Shown piece after piece: positions 7,296 through 15,546 of a stretch of DNA of 18,604 nt. Every line of letters starts with the position of its first letter. Position 1 is the first letter of the stretch. Source of the DNA: Selenomonas sp. (lineage in GTDB: Bacteria > Bacillota > Negativicutes > Selenomonadales > Selenomonadaceae); assembly GCA_003518745.1 (NCBI GenBank), contig DOYB01000257.1, positions 1 through 18,604 of the forward strand, read 5' to 3'. The position numbers and the translations under genes are program-made. The notes beneath the pieces were generated by a model. It did no database searches and was not told the DNA's origin. It saw nothing but the letters and a program-made list of their open reading frames with translations.

Positions 7296-8165
7296 ATGCA
7301 AAAATCCAAAAATATAGAAACCTTTTTAGGCTGCGATTGTGATTATGAGGAATCCAGAATAGTTTTATTTGGAGCCCCCTTCGACAGTACTACATCCTAT
7401 AGGCCTGGAACCCGATTCGCGAGCCGGACTATGAGGGCTGAGTCCTACGGTCTTGAGACCTACAGTCCGGGACAGGATCTTGATCTTGAAGATGCCAAGA
7501 TTTATGACGGCGGGGATTTGGAGCTCTGCTTTGGGGATACACAGCTTGCGTTGAATGATATAGAAGCCTATGCCAAATCCATATTAAGGGATGAAAAGAT
7601 TCCTTTCCTTATTGGGGGAGAGCATCTTGTAACGCTTCCAGCCTTTCGAGCTGCCCACGAAAGATATGAAGATATAATGGTCATACATTTCGATGCCCAC
7701 ACTGATTTGCGTGACGATTATCTTGGCGCCAGGCTGTCCCATGCCACCGTGCTTAGGCGTATATGGGATATTACGGGTGACGGACGTATTTTCCAGTTTG
7801 GGATCAGGAGCGGCGAAAGGGCAGAGTTCTACTGGTCCAAGGAGCATACAAGCCTGAGAAAATTCGATTTTGTCGGCTTGGAAAGGGCCATAGGGGAATG
7901 CGGAAACAGACCGGTCTATCTTACCATTGATTTGGACGTGATGGACCCATCATGCTTCCCTGGAACCGGAACACCTGAAGCCGGAGGTGTAACGTTCCTG
8001 CAGCTGCTTGAAGCAGCCCTTAAGGTAATACGAGGCTGCAATGTGGTGGCATGCGACATGGTTGAGCTTTCTCCTCCCTATGACCCCAGTGGTTATTCCA
8101 CCGCTACGGCACTTAAGCTGTTGAGGGAGATGCTGTTGGCACTTGAGGCTCCATACATAAAATGA
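7296..8165 (+). CDS. speB: Agmatinase (ureohydrolase family)
   Basis: This 289-residue cytoplasmic enzyme hydrolyses agmatine to putrescine and urea. The manganese ligands of the arginase/agmatinase fold are all present: GGEH (His110), HFDAHTD (Asp133, His135, Asp137) and DLDVMDP (Asp212, Asp214). The substrate-binding stretch FDSTTSYRPGTRFA and the end motif DMVELSPPYD match Firmicute SpeB. ATG 7290 abuts the purine-rich GTGAGGA, so the in-frame ATG at 7296, seven bases after GAGG, is the better start. It follows the pilC-like gene by 38 bases with no convincing terminator, so the two are probably co-transcribed. speE, its frequent partner, is not in the window. Related guanidino-hydrolases are possible substrate alternatives. 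Confidence 0.92.
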   Translation: MQKSKNIETFLGCDCDYEESRIVLFGAPFDSTTSYRPGTRFASRTMRAESYGLETYSPGQDLDLEDAKIYDGGDLELCFGDTQLALNDIEAYAKSILRDEKIPFLIGGEHLVTLPAFRAAHERYEDIMVIHFDAHTDLRDDYLGARLSHATVLRRIWDITGDGRIFQFGIRSGERAEFYWSKEHTSLRKFDFVGLERAIGECGNRPVYLTIDLDVMDPSCFPGTGTPEAGGVTFLQLLEAALKVIRGCNVVACDMVELSPPYDPSGYSTATALKLLREMLLALEAPYIK

Positions 8166-8204
8166 AATGTCTTGAATACACGGAAGCTAAAATCATACTG
8201 CGCC

Positions 8205-8233
8205 TTGTGCTCGCTAAGATTTCATAGTAGAAT
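8205..8233 (+). promoter_or_regulatory. Candidate promoter of the YhcH-like gene
   Basis: TTGTGC at 8205-8210 and TAGAAT at 8228-8233 are 17 bases apart, in the gap after speB and about 42 bases before the ATG of the next gene. The -10 is good (5 of 6); the -35 is poor. Confidence 0.4.
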
Positions 8234-8274
8234 ATTATCTAGGTTTTTATTTTTTGGAGGAAGAGGGAAAAGGT

Positions 8275-8748
8275 ATGATTATTGGAACTATCGATACTAT
8301 GATGCTTGAAAAACTGACATATCCTGCCGCAATCTGGGAAGCATTGGAATATCTTAGTTCTCAGGATTTCATGAAGATGGCCGATGGAAAGTATTCCTTT
8401 GGTGACAAGGGCATGACCGCAACTTTACAGCGCTATATGACTCGCCCCACGGAAGAATGTCTCCCCGAGGCCCATGAAAAATTCATTGATATCCAGTTCA
8501 TGGTGGATGGTGAGGAATTCCTTGGCTGGTGCCCGCTCAGCCCTGACCTGGTGATACACGAAAACTATGACAAGGAAAAGGATGTAATTTTCTATGAAAG
8601 CCTTGTACCTGACAGCAGCGTCGTGCTGTTCCCCGGAAGCTTCGCGGTGCTTTATCCCGGCGATGTTCACCGTCCATGCTGTGCGTTGGATGAGCCGGAA
8701 CAGGTAGTTAAGGTCGTGGTAAAGATACCCGTTGAGCTTGTGCTGTAA
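8275..8748 (+). CDS. YhcH/YjgK/YiaL family protein (NanQ/EbgC-like cupin)
   Basis: A 157-residue protein of the YhcH/YjgK/YiaL (DUF386) family, a cupin-like beta-barrel with a metal site. Recognisable segments are EAHEKFIDIQFMVDGEE (with His67 and the conserved FIDIQ strand) and FPGSFAVLYPGDVHRPCC (with His132), the pair of strands that hold the metal in this family. Members include NanQ, which speeds anomer interconversion of sialic acid, and EbgC, the small beta-galactosidase subunit; a role in sugar anomer handling is therefore plausible, but the sugar is not known. There are no sialic-acid or galactoside genes beside it, so it seems to be a single-gene unit. ATG 8275 follows a purine-rich AAGAGGGAAAAGGT. 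The upstream TTG 8254 in the same frame lacks support. Confidence 0.85.
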   Translation: MIIGTIDTMMLEKLTYPAAIWEALEYLSSQDFMKMADGKYSFGDKGMTATLQRYMTRPTEECLPEAHEKFIDIQFMVDGEEFLGWCPLSPDLVIHENYDKEKDVIFYESLVPDSSVVLFPGSFAVLYPGDVHRPCCALDEPEQVVKVVVKIPVELVL

Positions 8749-8783
8749 GCAAGACGAAGAAACATCCGATTTTCACCAGACCT

Positions 8784-8863
8784 TACATGAAAGCATCAAG
8801 TCAGTCTGCGCATGTAGTGTCGTTGGCTTGACTTCTTGAAACTTCATAGTAACATAATAATAT
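8784..8863. promoter_or_regulatory. Regulatory region upstream of purL (inverted repeats and weak promoter)
   Basis: The 184-base gap before purL contains the interrupted inverted repeat TACATG (8784-8789) / CATGTA (8811-8816), with a nested GCA/TGC pair, and AAGTCA (8798-8803) / TGACTT (8829-8834). Candidate promoters are TTGAAA (8836-8841) with TAATAT (8858-8863, 16-base spacer) or TTGACT (8828-8833) with a distant CATAAT. I do not recognise a purine riboswitch or a Bacillus PurR box here. Confidence 0.25.
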
Positions 8864-8932
8864 CAATGTATGTGGATATCGCTGTGATTGTAGTTAACGG
8901 GGATTTCCTTACGAACTGGAGGATAATCGTTT

Positions 8933-11900
8933 ATGACGGTAAGACGGATTTTTGTGGAAAAACGACAAGGCTTCTTCGACATACCTGCACAGCAGCTTTG
9001 TGAGGATTTAATAGAAACCTTTCGGCTAGTTGAACTGAAGGCTGTACGCATCATGCAGCGCTATGACATTGAAGGCTTAAGTGACGAGGAATACCATCGT
9101 GTGAAACACATAGTTTTTTCAGAGCCTCCCGTGGATGTCCTTTACGAAGAGAAGCTGCCTGACTTTCCCAATTCCCGTATTTTCGCAGTGGAGTATCTGC
9201 CCGGTCAGTATGATCAGAGAGCAGACTCGGCCGCTCAATGTGTTCAGTTGATTACGCAGAAGGAGCGCCCGATTATTCGCACAGCCAAGGTAATCGTGCT
9301 GGTTGGTAACATTGACGATGAAACCTTCAAGAAAATTAAAGCATACTCCATAAACGCGGTAGAATCCAGAGAAGCATCACTTGAAAAGCCTGCCAGCCTT
9401 GAAATGAAGACCGATATTCCGCCTGATGTTGAAGTCCTTGACGATTTCCTCAATCTGGACGATGGGGGATTGAAGCTGCTTCTGGCAGAGCGTGGCTTCG
9501 CCATGAGCTTTGAGGATTTGAAGTTCTGCCAGAAGTACTTCCGCACAAAGGAATTTCGCCCGCCTACCATCACCGAACTAAGGGTCATTGACACCTATTG
9601 GTCTGACCATTGCCGTCATACCACCTTTACTACGGCAATCGATATGGTAAACATAGAGGATGGTTATTACAAGCCTGCAATAGAGGGTGCCTATAATCTT
9701 TATCGTCAGGACCGTGACAAAATCTATGGGGGAGAGCTCCGTGATGTAACTCTGATGGATATTGCTGTAATGGGCATGAAGGCACTCCGCAGTGAGGGAC
9801 GTCTGGAGGATTTGGACCAGTCAGAGGAAATCAACGCATGCAGTATCGTTGTTCCTGTTAATATAGAAGGTACGCAGGAAGACTGGCTTGTAATGTTCAA
9901 GAACGAGACCCATAATCACCCAACGGAGATAGAACCCTTCGGCGGAGCGGCCACCTGTCTTGGGGGAGCGATTCGCGATCCGTTGTCAGGAAGGTCATAT
10001 GTTTATCAGGCAATGCGTGTAACCGGAGCCGCGGATCCAAGACGCAGTATAGCGGAAACCCTGCCGGGGAAATTACCCCAGAAAAAAATTACTTTGGGGG
10101 CGGCAGCCGGCTATAGCTCCTATGGCAACCAGATAGGTCTCGCGACTGGACAGGTACGTGAGATATATCATGAAGGCTATTTGGCGAAGCGTATGGAGAT
10201 TGGCGCGGTCATAGGCGCGGCCCCAAAGGCCAACGTGGTGCGTGAGCGTCCACAGCCCGGTGACATAGTCGTTCTGGTTGGGGGACGTACTGGGCGTGAT
10301 GGCTGCGGCGGGGCTACCGGCTCTTCAAAAGAGCATACGGAGGAATCCTTGACCAGCTGCGGCGCGGAGGTTCAAAAGGGTAATGCTCCCACAGAGCGAA
10401 AGCTCCAGCGTTTATTCCGCAATCCCATGGCCAGTCTCATGATAAAGCGCTGCAATGATTTCGGTGCAGGGGGCGTGGCTGTTGCTATTGGCGAATTGGC
10501 AGATGGACTTTCAATTGATTTGGATGCCGTGAAGAAAAAGTATGAGGGACTTGACGGCACCGAGCTTGCCATTTCCGAATCACAGGAACGCATGGCAGTG
10601 GTCATCGCGCCACATGATTATGAACTGTTTGCGGCATATGCTGCCGCGGAGAATCTGGAAACCTCGAAAGTAGCAGTGGTAACAGAGGAACCCAGATTAG
10701 TAATGACATGGCGAGGCAATCCCATTGTCCAGATGAATCGTTCTTTCCTCGATACCAACGGTGTCAAACAGCATGTGACCGCAAATATCCAGATGCCTGA
10801 CGAAAACAAGTCTTATCTTCGTCAGCTTCCCAAGAACGTGGAGGCTTGTGGCAAGGATCTGGAAAAGGCATGGCTGGAAAATCTTAGGGATCTCAATGTT
10901 TGCAGCCAAAAGGGATTATCAGAGCGCTTTGATTCCACAGTAGGTGGAAATACCGTTCTAATGCCCTTTGGCGGCAAAAAGCAGTTAACTCCCGCAGAGG
11001 GAATGGTCGCTAAGATTCCCGTTGATAGGGGAGTCACGAATACCGCCACGGCAATGACATTCGGCTTCAATCCCGAACTCAGTACCTGGAGCCCGTTCCA
11101 TGGTGCCCTTTACGCGGTCGTGGAATCCGTAGCCAAGATGGTTGCATTGGGGGCCGATGCTGAAAAAATTCGATTGACCTTCCAGGAGTATTTTGAACGT
11201 ATGGGAAGGGTACCGGAGGTTTGGGGAAAACCTTTGTCTTCGCTTTTAGGGGCGCTCTTGGCCCAGCATGAGCTTGGAATACCCGCTATAGGCGGAAAGG
11301 ATTCCATGTCAGGCACCTTTGAAGAAATACATGTTCCTCCAACACTGGTTTCATTCGCAGTAAACACGCTGCGCTCAGACCGTGTGCTGTCTCCTGAATT
11401 CAAGTATGCGGGAAACAAGGTATATGTCCTGCCCTGCAAGAAGGATGGACAGGATATTCCGGTATTCAGGCAGTTAAGGCAGAATTACAGCAAGCTTCAT
11501 ACGCTGATAGAGGAACGCAAGGTATTCTCTGCCCAGAGTGTAGGCGTTGGCGGCATCGCGGCGGCTATCTCAAAGATGTGCCTGGGAAATAACATAGGCT
11601 TCATCTTCCACGATTCATACGTCAAAGACGACCTGTTCCTGCCTGATTACGGGACCATAATTTTCGAGGTTTCCACTTCGGCTAATTTGGAAGAAGAACT
11701 GTCAGGAACGGGTTTCTATGAGCTTGGAATGACCACGGATGTAGCCAGTATAGTATGTGGCAAGGCCGCGGTAAGTCTGGCCGAGGCAGAGCGCGCCTAT
11801 ACGACTCCGCTGGAAAGCATTTTCCCAACACAGGTGAAGCAGCAGCGGTCAAAGGAACGGGCAACATATGTACCTTATGATAAGGGAAATAGAATTACGG

Positions 11901-12715
11901 CAAGGCTTCCAAGGAAAAATCCGCGAGTGCTCCTTCCCGTGTTCCCGGGAACCAACTGCGAATACGAATCTGCCCGAGTATGGAGGAGCGCCGGCGCAGA
12001 TCCGGAAATCTTAGTCATCAGAAATCTCACACCCTCAGATGTTGAGGAAACGGTGGAGGCTTTGGTGAATGCCATAAAACAAGCGCAAATCATCATGCTG
12101 CCCGGAGGCTTCAGCGGAGGTGATGAGCCGGATGGTTCCGGTAAATTCATAGCGGCGATGTTCCGTCATCCAAGGGTTGCTGAGGAAGTAATGAAGCTCA
12201 TCGATCGACGTGATGGGCTGATGCTTGGTATCTGCAATGGTTTCCAGGCCCTTATCAAACTGGGACTGGTTCCCTATGGGGAAATCAGGAGCTTGTCTGA
12301 AAACTCTCCAACCCTTACCCATAACAACATTGGCAGGCATGTTTCCTGCATGGTTCAGACAAAGGTTGCTTCAAATCTTTCTCCTTGGTTCAATAATGTC
12401 AGCGTGGGGGATGTCCACACCATAGCTGTTTCCCACGGAGAGGGACGTTTTGTGGCAGACCATGAAATCCTTGCAAAAATGCGCATTCGCGGCCAGATCG
12501 CAACGCAATATGTGGACGCAAACGGAAATCCGACCATGTCTATTCCCTACAATCCAAATGGTTCCTTATGTGCGATAGAAGGCATAACCAGTCCCAACGG
12601 AAGAGTTCTGGGAAAGATGGGGCATTCGGAGCGTATTGGCAGGAATGTCAGCCAGAACGTACCGGGCAATAAGGACCAACAGCTATTTGAAGCCGGGGTA
12701 AGGTATTACCTGTAA
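8933..12715 (+). CDS. purL: Phosphoribosylformylglycinamidine synthase, single-chain
   Basis: This 1260-residue enzyme makes FGAM from FGAR, glutamine and ATP (step 4 of purine synthesis). It is the fused single-chain type found in clostridia and related Firmicutes, slightly shorter than E. coli PurL (1295). In order: an N-terminal PurS-like domain (about 1-150), a linker with DTYWSDHCRHTTF, two AIRS-type halves with NETHNHPTEIEPFGGAAT, LVGGRTGRDGCGGATGSS and KRCNDFGAGGVAVAIGELADG, and a class I glutaminase domain from about residue 1000. The glutaminase triad is visible: Cys1101 in LGICNGFQAL, His1231 and Glu1233 in GHSER, with FPGTNCEYESARVWR at the domain start. ATG 8933 has GGAGG at 8918-8922. 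No other pur gene lies near it, so it appears monocistronic, ending at a strong terminator. Confidence 0.98.
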   Translation: MTVRRIFVEKRQGFFDIPAQQLCEDLIETFRLVELKAVRIMQRYDIEGLSDEEYHRVKHIVFSEPPVDVLYEEKLPDFPNSRIFAVEYLPGQYDQRADSAAQCVQLITQKERPIIRTAKVIVLVGNIDDETFKKIKAYSINAVESREASLEKPASLEMKTDIPPDVEVLDDFLNLDDGGLKLLLAERGFAMSFEDLKFCQKYFRTKEFRPPTITELRVIDTYWSDHCRHTTFTTAIDMVNIEDGYYKPAIEGAYNLYRQDRDKIYGGELRDVTLMDIAVMGMKALRSEGRLEDLDQSEEINACSIVVPVNIEGTQEDWLVMFKNETHNHPTEIEPFGGAATCLGGAIRDPLSGRSYVYQAMRVTGAADPRRSIAETLPGKLPQKKITLGAAAGYSSYGNQIGLATGQVREIYHEGYLAKRMEIGAVIGAAPKANVVRERPQPGDIVVLVGGRTGRDGCGGATGSSKEHTEESLTSCGAEVQKGNAPTERKLQRLFRNPMASLMIKRCNDFGAGGVAVAIGELADGLSIDLDAVKKKYEGLDGTELAISESQERMAVVIAPHDYELFAAYAAAENLETSKVAVVTEEPRLVMTWRGNPIVQMNRSFLDTNGVKQHVTANIQMPDENKSYLRQLPKNVEACGKDLEKAWLENLRDLNVCSQKGLSERFDSTVGGNTVLMPFGGKKQLTPAEGMVAKIPVDRGVTNTATAMTFGFNPELSTWSPFHGALYAVVESVAKMVALGADAEKIRLTFQEYFERMGRVPEVWGKPLSSLLGALLAQHELGIPAIGGKDSMSGTFEEIHVPPTLVSFAVNTLRSDRVLSPEFKYAGNKVYVLPCKKDGQDIPVFRQLRQNYSKLHTLIEERKVFSAQSVGVGGIAAAISKMCLGNNIGFIFHDSYVKDDLFLPDYGTIIFEVSTSANLEEELSGTGFYELGMTTDVASIVCGKAAVSLAEAERAYTTPLESIFPTQVKQQRSKERATYVPYDKGNRITARLPRKNPRVLLPVFPGTNCEYESARVWRSAGADPEILVIRNLTPSDVEETVEALVNAIKQAQIIMLPGGFSGGDEPDGSGKFIAAMFRHPRVAEEVMKLIDRRDGLMLGICNGFQALIKLGLVPYGEIRSLSENSPTLTHNNIGRHVSCMVQTKVASNLSPWFNNVSVGDVHTIAVSHGEGRFVADHEILAKMRIRGQIATQYVDANGNPTMSIPYNPNGSLCAIEGITSPNGRVLGKMGHSERIGRNVSQNVPGNKDQQLFEAGVRYYL

Positions 12716-12737
12716 CGGATTTGGATTTACCGAATAC

Positions 12738-12785
12738 AAAGACTGCAAAGCTATGGTATAAGCGCCATAGTTTTGCAGTCTTTTT
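12738..12785. terminator. Hairpin terminator shared by convergent purL and nadE
   Basis: Arms 12738-12756 and 12765-12783 form a 19-bp stem with one G-T pair around an 8-base loop (TATAAGCG), followed on the + strand by T residues to 12785. It starts 22 bases after the purL stop, and the nadE stop on the other strand is at 12787, so it likely works for purL and may also stop nadE transcripts, although the T run on the - strand is weak. Confidence 0.9.
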
Positions 12786-12786
12786 G

Positions 12787-14679
12787 TCAGTTATTCAGCA
12801 GCTTTGACTTCATTTCAAGATATTTTTTCGTATAATACGGTCCATTCTGTGCTTCACGATGATCGAATCCATATGCTCTGCGGCTGACAGCGAGGATAGG
12901 CGGTGCCTGAATACGTTTGGCAATAGCCATTCCTGTGAACAGGTTCCACCAGCATTCCAAATCCTCAATGAATTCCTTTGGGGTAGAGAAGTACTTTTTC
13001 ACTAGCCCGGATTCACATCCAAGCTTATCCTCCAAAACTCCCTGTAAATACCAGTTGAGTATATCCTCTGGAGCAGCCTTCTGCCAATGCTCTACAAAGG
13101 AACGGAAAAGGAAGTCGTGATAGGGGTATTTTATTGGATCACCTTTTCCTTCGTCTACATTTTGATTGTTTGACAACTCTGCGCTGGGGACAATGTCGAT
13201 GATGCCCTGTGGAATTACCTCACGACCATAAACTTCGTCATTCATGTAGTGGGCAAGCTCGTAAACCTGATATTTCCAAAGGTCGGCAAGCGCGGCGAGG
13301 AAGCCCGACTGATCCCCGTAAAGAGTAGAGTATCCCACGGTAGTTTCAGCTTTATTCGCATTACAGGTAAAACCGCCTCCAAAGGCAGCGGCAGCCCCCG
13401 CAAGAACACGGGCGCTTCTATCCCTGGCCTGAATATTTTCTGTCACAAAGGAAGAAACACTCAAATGGGCCTGCTCATGAGTAGTAAGATTCTCAACAGG
13501 AATCTGCTCCAGCTGTCTTACCGTATGATCCACGGATTCCTGAATGGGGACAATCATATAATTGCAGCCAAGGTTTTCAGCGAGCCTTTGAGAAAGCCCC
13601 TTTGTTGTCTCTGAATTGAACACGCTTGGCATATTGACCAGAAGGAGGTTTTCCTTTCCCAAGACTCTTGCGTAAAGGGCTGCCGCGACAGCCGAATCAA
13701 TTCCCCCTGAGATGCCTATGACTACCCGTTTCATGTGAATATTCTCAAGGAATCGACGGATTCCGTATTCAAGTGCCCGATATATGTGAGAAATAACCGA
13801 TTCCTTTGGCCTTGAAAGCTCAGGCATGTTAGAGATTTCCTCAAGTGTTATTATTCCCAGCGCTTCCTCATATGCAGGAGCACAGGATATAACTTTACCT
13901 TCGGCACTGTAAACCGTGCTGGAACCATCGAAGGTGTATATGGTCTTGCCGTTATTCTGCAGTCCTATATTGTTTACATAGAATAAGGGCGCATTCATCT
14001 TTTTTGCCTGCATCCCAAAAACCCGATGACGTTTGGAATTCTTGCCTAGAGTATATGGGGAAGCAGATATATTTACAAAAAAGTCGATGGAACGATGCTT
14101 GGCCAGAATAGATATTGGAGCCATTTCATAATCGTCACTCCAACCATCCTCGCAGAGCAGACAGCCAAGACGATAGCGGTTTCCATTGATTTTCAAAGTC
14201 AAAGGCGAAAGCAACTGGTCAGGGGTAGTTCCAAGCTCACGCGCCAGCTTCTGGAGACTGAAGAAATGCCTGGTATCGTCAAATTCTCGGTAATTTGGCA
14301 TAAGGGTCTTGATAATGAACGGATAAGGCATATTGTCCGGCTGAAGCAGCTTGCCATTTTGGGCCGCGAAAAACGCATTATATTTTCGCACCCTGCCGTC
14401 ATTATTCTTTTTATTCCAGTCCACGGCTATATTTCCGAAAAGAACCACGATGCCATCAGAAGCGGCTATTATCTCCCTGCCGTATTCCTCGCAATCCGAT
14501 AGGAAAGCCGGCTGCTCCCAAGTATCTCCCAAAAGGTATCCCGGAATAGCCATCTCCGGAAAAATCACTATGTCCGCATGCTTCTCCTTGGCTTCAGAAA
14601 TCATCTGAAGCATTTTCTTCGTATTCTGATCCGGATGCCCCGGAATAACCTCCATCTGCGCATAAGCAATCTGTAACAA
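12787..14679 (-). CDS. nadE: Glutamine-dependent NAD+ synthetase
   Basis: This enzyme amidates nicotinic acid adenine dinucleotide to NAD+, the last step of NAD synthesis, using ammonia tunnelled from glutamine. The N-terminal nitrilase-type amidase domain (about 1-270) has the Glu-Lys-Cys triad: Glu42 in IFPEMAIPGY, Lys124 in IIKTLMPNYREFD, Cys176 in LGCLLCEDGW. The C-terminal synthetase domain has the ATP loop GISGGIDSA (324-329 for SGGIDS) and the YSTLYGDQSG and ELSNNQNVDEGKGDP regions. About 630 residues is normal for the long form. Start choice: the frame opens at TTG 14697, which overlaps the upstream stop as TTGA, but the ribosome binding site AGAGGTG lies inside it and points to TTG 14679, giving MLQIAYAQ, the usual family N-terminus. 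It is the last gene of a (-) block that begins with a phage-type repressor. Confidence 0.96.
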   Translation of the reverse strand: MLQIAYAQMEVIPGHPDQNTKKMLQMISEAKEKHADIVIFPEMAIPGYLLGDTWEQPAFLSDCEEYGREIIAASDGIVVLFGNIAVDWNKKNNDGRVRKYNAFFAAQNGKLLQPDNMPYPFIIKTLMPNYREFDDTRHFFSLQKLARELGTTPDQLLSPLTLKINGNRYRLGCLLCEDGWSDDYEMAPISILAKHRSIDFFVNISASPYTLGKNSKRHRVFGMQAKKMNAPLFYVNNIGLQNNGKTIYTFDGSSTVYSAEGKVISCAPAYEEALGIITLEEISNMPELSRPKESVISHIYRALEYGIRRFLENIHMKRVVIGISGGIDSAVAAALYARVLGKENLLLVNMPSVFNSETTKGLSQRLAENLGCNYMIVPIQESVDHTVRQLEQIPVENLTTHEQAHLSVSSFVTENIQARDRSARVLAGAAAAFGGGFTCNANKAETTVGYSTLYGDQSGFLAALADLWKYQVYELAHYMNDEVYGREVIPQGIIDIVPSAELSNNQNVDEGKGDPIKYPYHDFLFRSFVEHWQKAAPEDILNWYLQGVLEDKLGCESGLVKKYFSTPKEFIEDLECWWNLFTGMAIAKRIQAPPILAVSRRAYGFDHREAQNGPYYTKKYLEMKSKLLNN

Positions 14680-14693
14680 GCTCAGCACCTCTT

Positions 14694-15041
14694 TCAATGT
14701 TGATTAAATGGACTGTGATGTGATATCATAATCTTTCCAGTGACATAATACGCAGTTAGAGCCACAACGAATTCGTGGAGGATTGGACGAATTTCTTCGG
14801 GCGCAAGTTCAATAAGGTTGCCAGCTTCCTCCACGAGCCAGTCAGCAAGGAACACACTGACAATCCCGCTTCCTGCTGTTCCCATTATCTCCCTGTAAAC
14901 ATCTGGCCTGTACTCCTTCACGTATTCCAGTGCGGAACGTGCGTCGAGATGTATGGGCATTTTGCTCTGGTATACATATTCCTTGTTCTGATACACTTCG
15001 AACACAGGGCGAAGCTTCTCAAGCAGTTCTTCGTCTGTCAC
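14694..15041 (-). CDS. Hypothetical protein upstream of nadE
   Basis: A 115-residue acidic protein that I do not recognise. It begins MTDEELLEKLRPVFEVYQ and contains ALEYVKEYRPDVYREIMG, a small, alanine- and glycine-rich middle (GTAGSGIVSVFLADWLVEEAGN) and a hydrophobic helix near the end (LHEFVVALTAYYVTGKI). It looks mostly helical and could be soluble or weakly membrane-associated; no cysteine or clear catalytic motif is visible. The GTG start at 15041 has the very strong GGAGGTGAG immediately upstream. Its stop overlaps or nearly abuts the nadE start, so it is probably translated together with nadE. Upstream, the toxin gene ends only 29 bases away. It may belong either to the nadE unit or to the mobile cassette; the good ribosome binding site argues that it is a real gene. 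Confidence 0.7.
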   Translation of the reverse strand: MTDEELLEKLRPVFEVYQNKEYVYQSKMPIHLDARSALEYVKEYRPDVYREIMGTAGSGIVSVFLADWLVEEAGNLIELAPEEIRPILHEFVVALTAYYVTGKIMISHHSPFNQH

Positions 15042-15050
15042 TATCTCACC

Positions 15051-15068
15051 TCCCTCCGCATGGAGGGA
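15051..15068 (-). promoter_or_regulatory. Perfect hairpin next to the ribosome binding site of the 15041 gene
   Basis: TCCCTCC (15051-15057) and GGAGGGA (15062-15068) are perfect complements around a 4-base loop. On the transcribed (-) strand the 3' arm runs into GGTGAG, the ribosome binding site of the GTG start at 15041, so a CCCTCC anti-SD element lies just upstream of it. There is no following T run, so it is not an intrinsic terminator on the - strand. Confidence 0.45.
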
Positions 15069-15070
15069 TT

Positions 15071-15331
15071 TTAGTCTTCGTAATGGCCCTTGCAGGAAAT
15101 GACATGGATATTCCCATCCTTGTCCATGTCGTAAACAAGGCGGTTAGCGTGATCTATGTGGCGACTCCAGCCTGGGCGAAATTTTAGTGGCTCTGGGTGG
15201 CCTGTACCTTTTGCCAAACCGTTGCGGCGTATATCCTTTATCAGAGCGTGGATTTTATTCGCCATTTTTCTGTCCTGCTTCATCCAGTACATGAGGTGCT
15301 CGAAGGCATCATCTTCAAACATTGTCCCCAT
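15071..15331 (-). CDS. yoeB: Txe/YoeB family mRNA-interferase toxin
   Basis: An 86-residue toxin of the YoeB/Txe branch of the RelE superfamily, which cuts mRNA in the ribosomal A site. Matching landmarks: the N-terminal helix region FEHLMYWMKQDRKMANKIHALIKDI, the catalytic Glu in HPEPLK (E. coli YoeB Glu46), Arg in ANRLVY (Arg65) and the C-terminal CKGHYED with the His-Tyr pair (His83, Tyr84). The WSR loop is one residue shorter than in E. coli and the tail has two extra residues (ED). The frame opens at 15355, but the ATG at 15331 follows GGAGG by nine bases and fits the family N-terminus. It overlaps the end of the antitoxin gene by 17 bases, the usual coupled arrangement. No mutation of a catalytic residue is visible, so the toxin looks functional. 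Confidence 0.9.
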   Translation of the reverse strand: MGTMFEDDAFEHLMYWMKQDRKMANKIHALIKDIRRNGLAKGTGHPEPLKFRPGWSRHIDHANRLVYDMDKDGNIHVISCKGHYED

Positions 15332-15545
15332 TGATAAATGCCTCCAGTTCTTCATCTGTGAAGTATCTGCCGGTTCCTTTTTGCATCTGTTTTATGCCAC
15401 GGTCAATCATGGCGAGGTACTCGGCATTATGGGCTGATTTCATGGAGGCTTTAATGATGAAGTCTTCCACGCTCTGGTTGGCGGCTATCGCCTGTTTTTC
15501 AATGAGTGCCATATCAGCCGGATTGAAATCTATCGTTATAGACAT
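15315..15545 (-). CDS. Ribbon-helix-helix (DinJ/RelB-like) antitoxin
   Basis: A 76-residue antitoxin that neutralises the downstream YoeB-type toxin and likely represses the pair. The N-terminal half fits a ribbon-helix-helix DNA-binding fold: strand MSITIDF, helix PADMALIEKQAIAANQ, turn, helix SVEDFIIKASMK. The C-terminal half (AEYLAMIDRGIKQMQKG, then FTDEELEAF) is the acidic toxin-wrapping tail seen in such antitoxins. The frame opens at GTG 15554, but the ATG at 15545 lies nine bases after AAAGGAA and gives the expected MSI start. The ImmA-like gene ends one base upstream, so the pair seems to be embedded in the longer (-) transcript rather than having a separate intergenic promoter. YoeB is often paired with a YefM (Phd) antitoxin; here the partner is RHH-type. 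Confidence 0.85.
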   Translation of the reverse strand: MSITIDFNPADMALIEKQAIAANQSVEDFIIKASMKSAHNAEYLAMIDRGIKQMQKGTGRYFTDEELEAFINGDNV

Positions 15546-15546
15546 T

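Noticed and set aside
8162..8224. ATGAAATGTCTT ... AAGATTTCAT long-distance inverted repeat after speB, considered as a terminator
   Set aside because: The loop is about 40 bases, the arms are imperfect and there is no T run; it also overlaps the candidate promoter of the next gene.
8749..8932. Purine riboswitch or PurR box upstream of purL
   Set aside because: Neither the paired-loop purine aptamer consensus nor tandem PurR boxes are visible; only weak inverted repeats are present.
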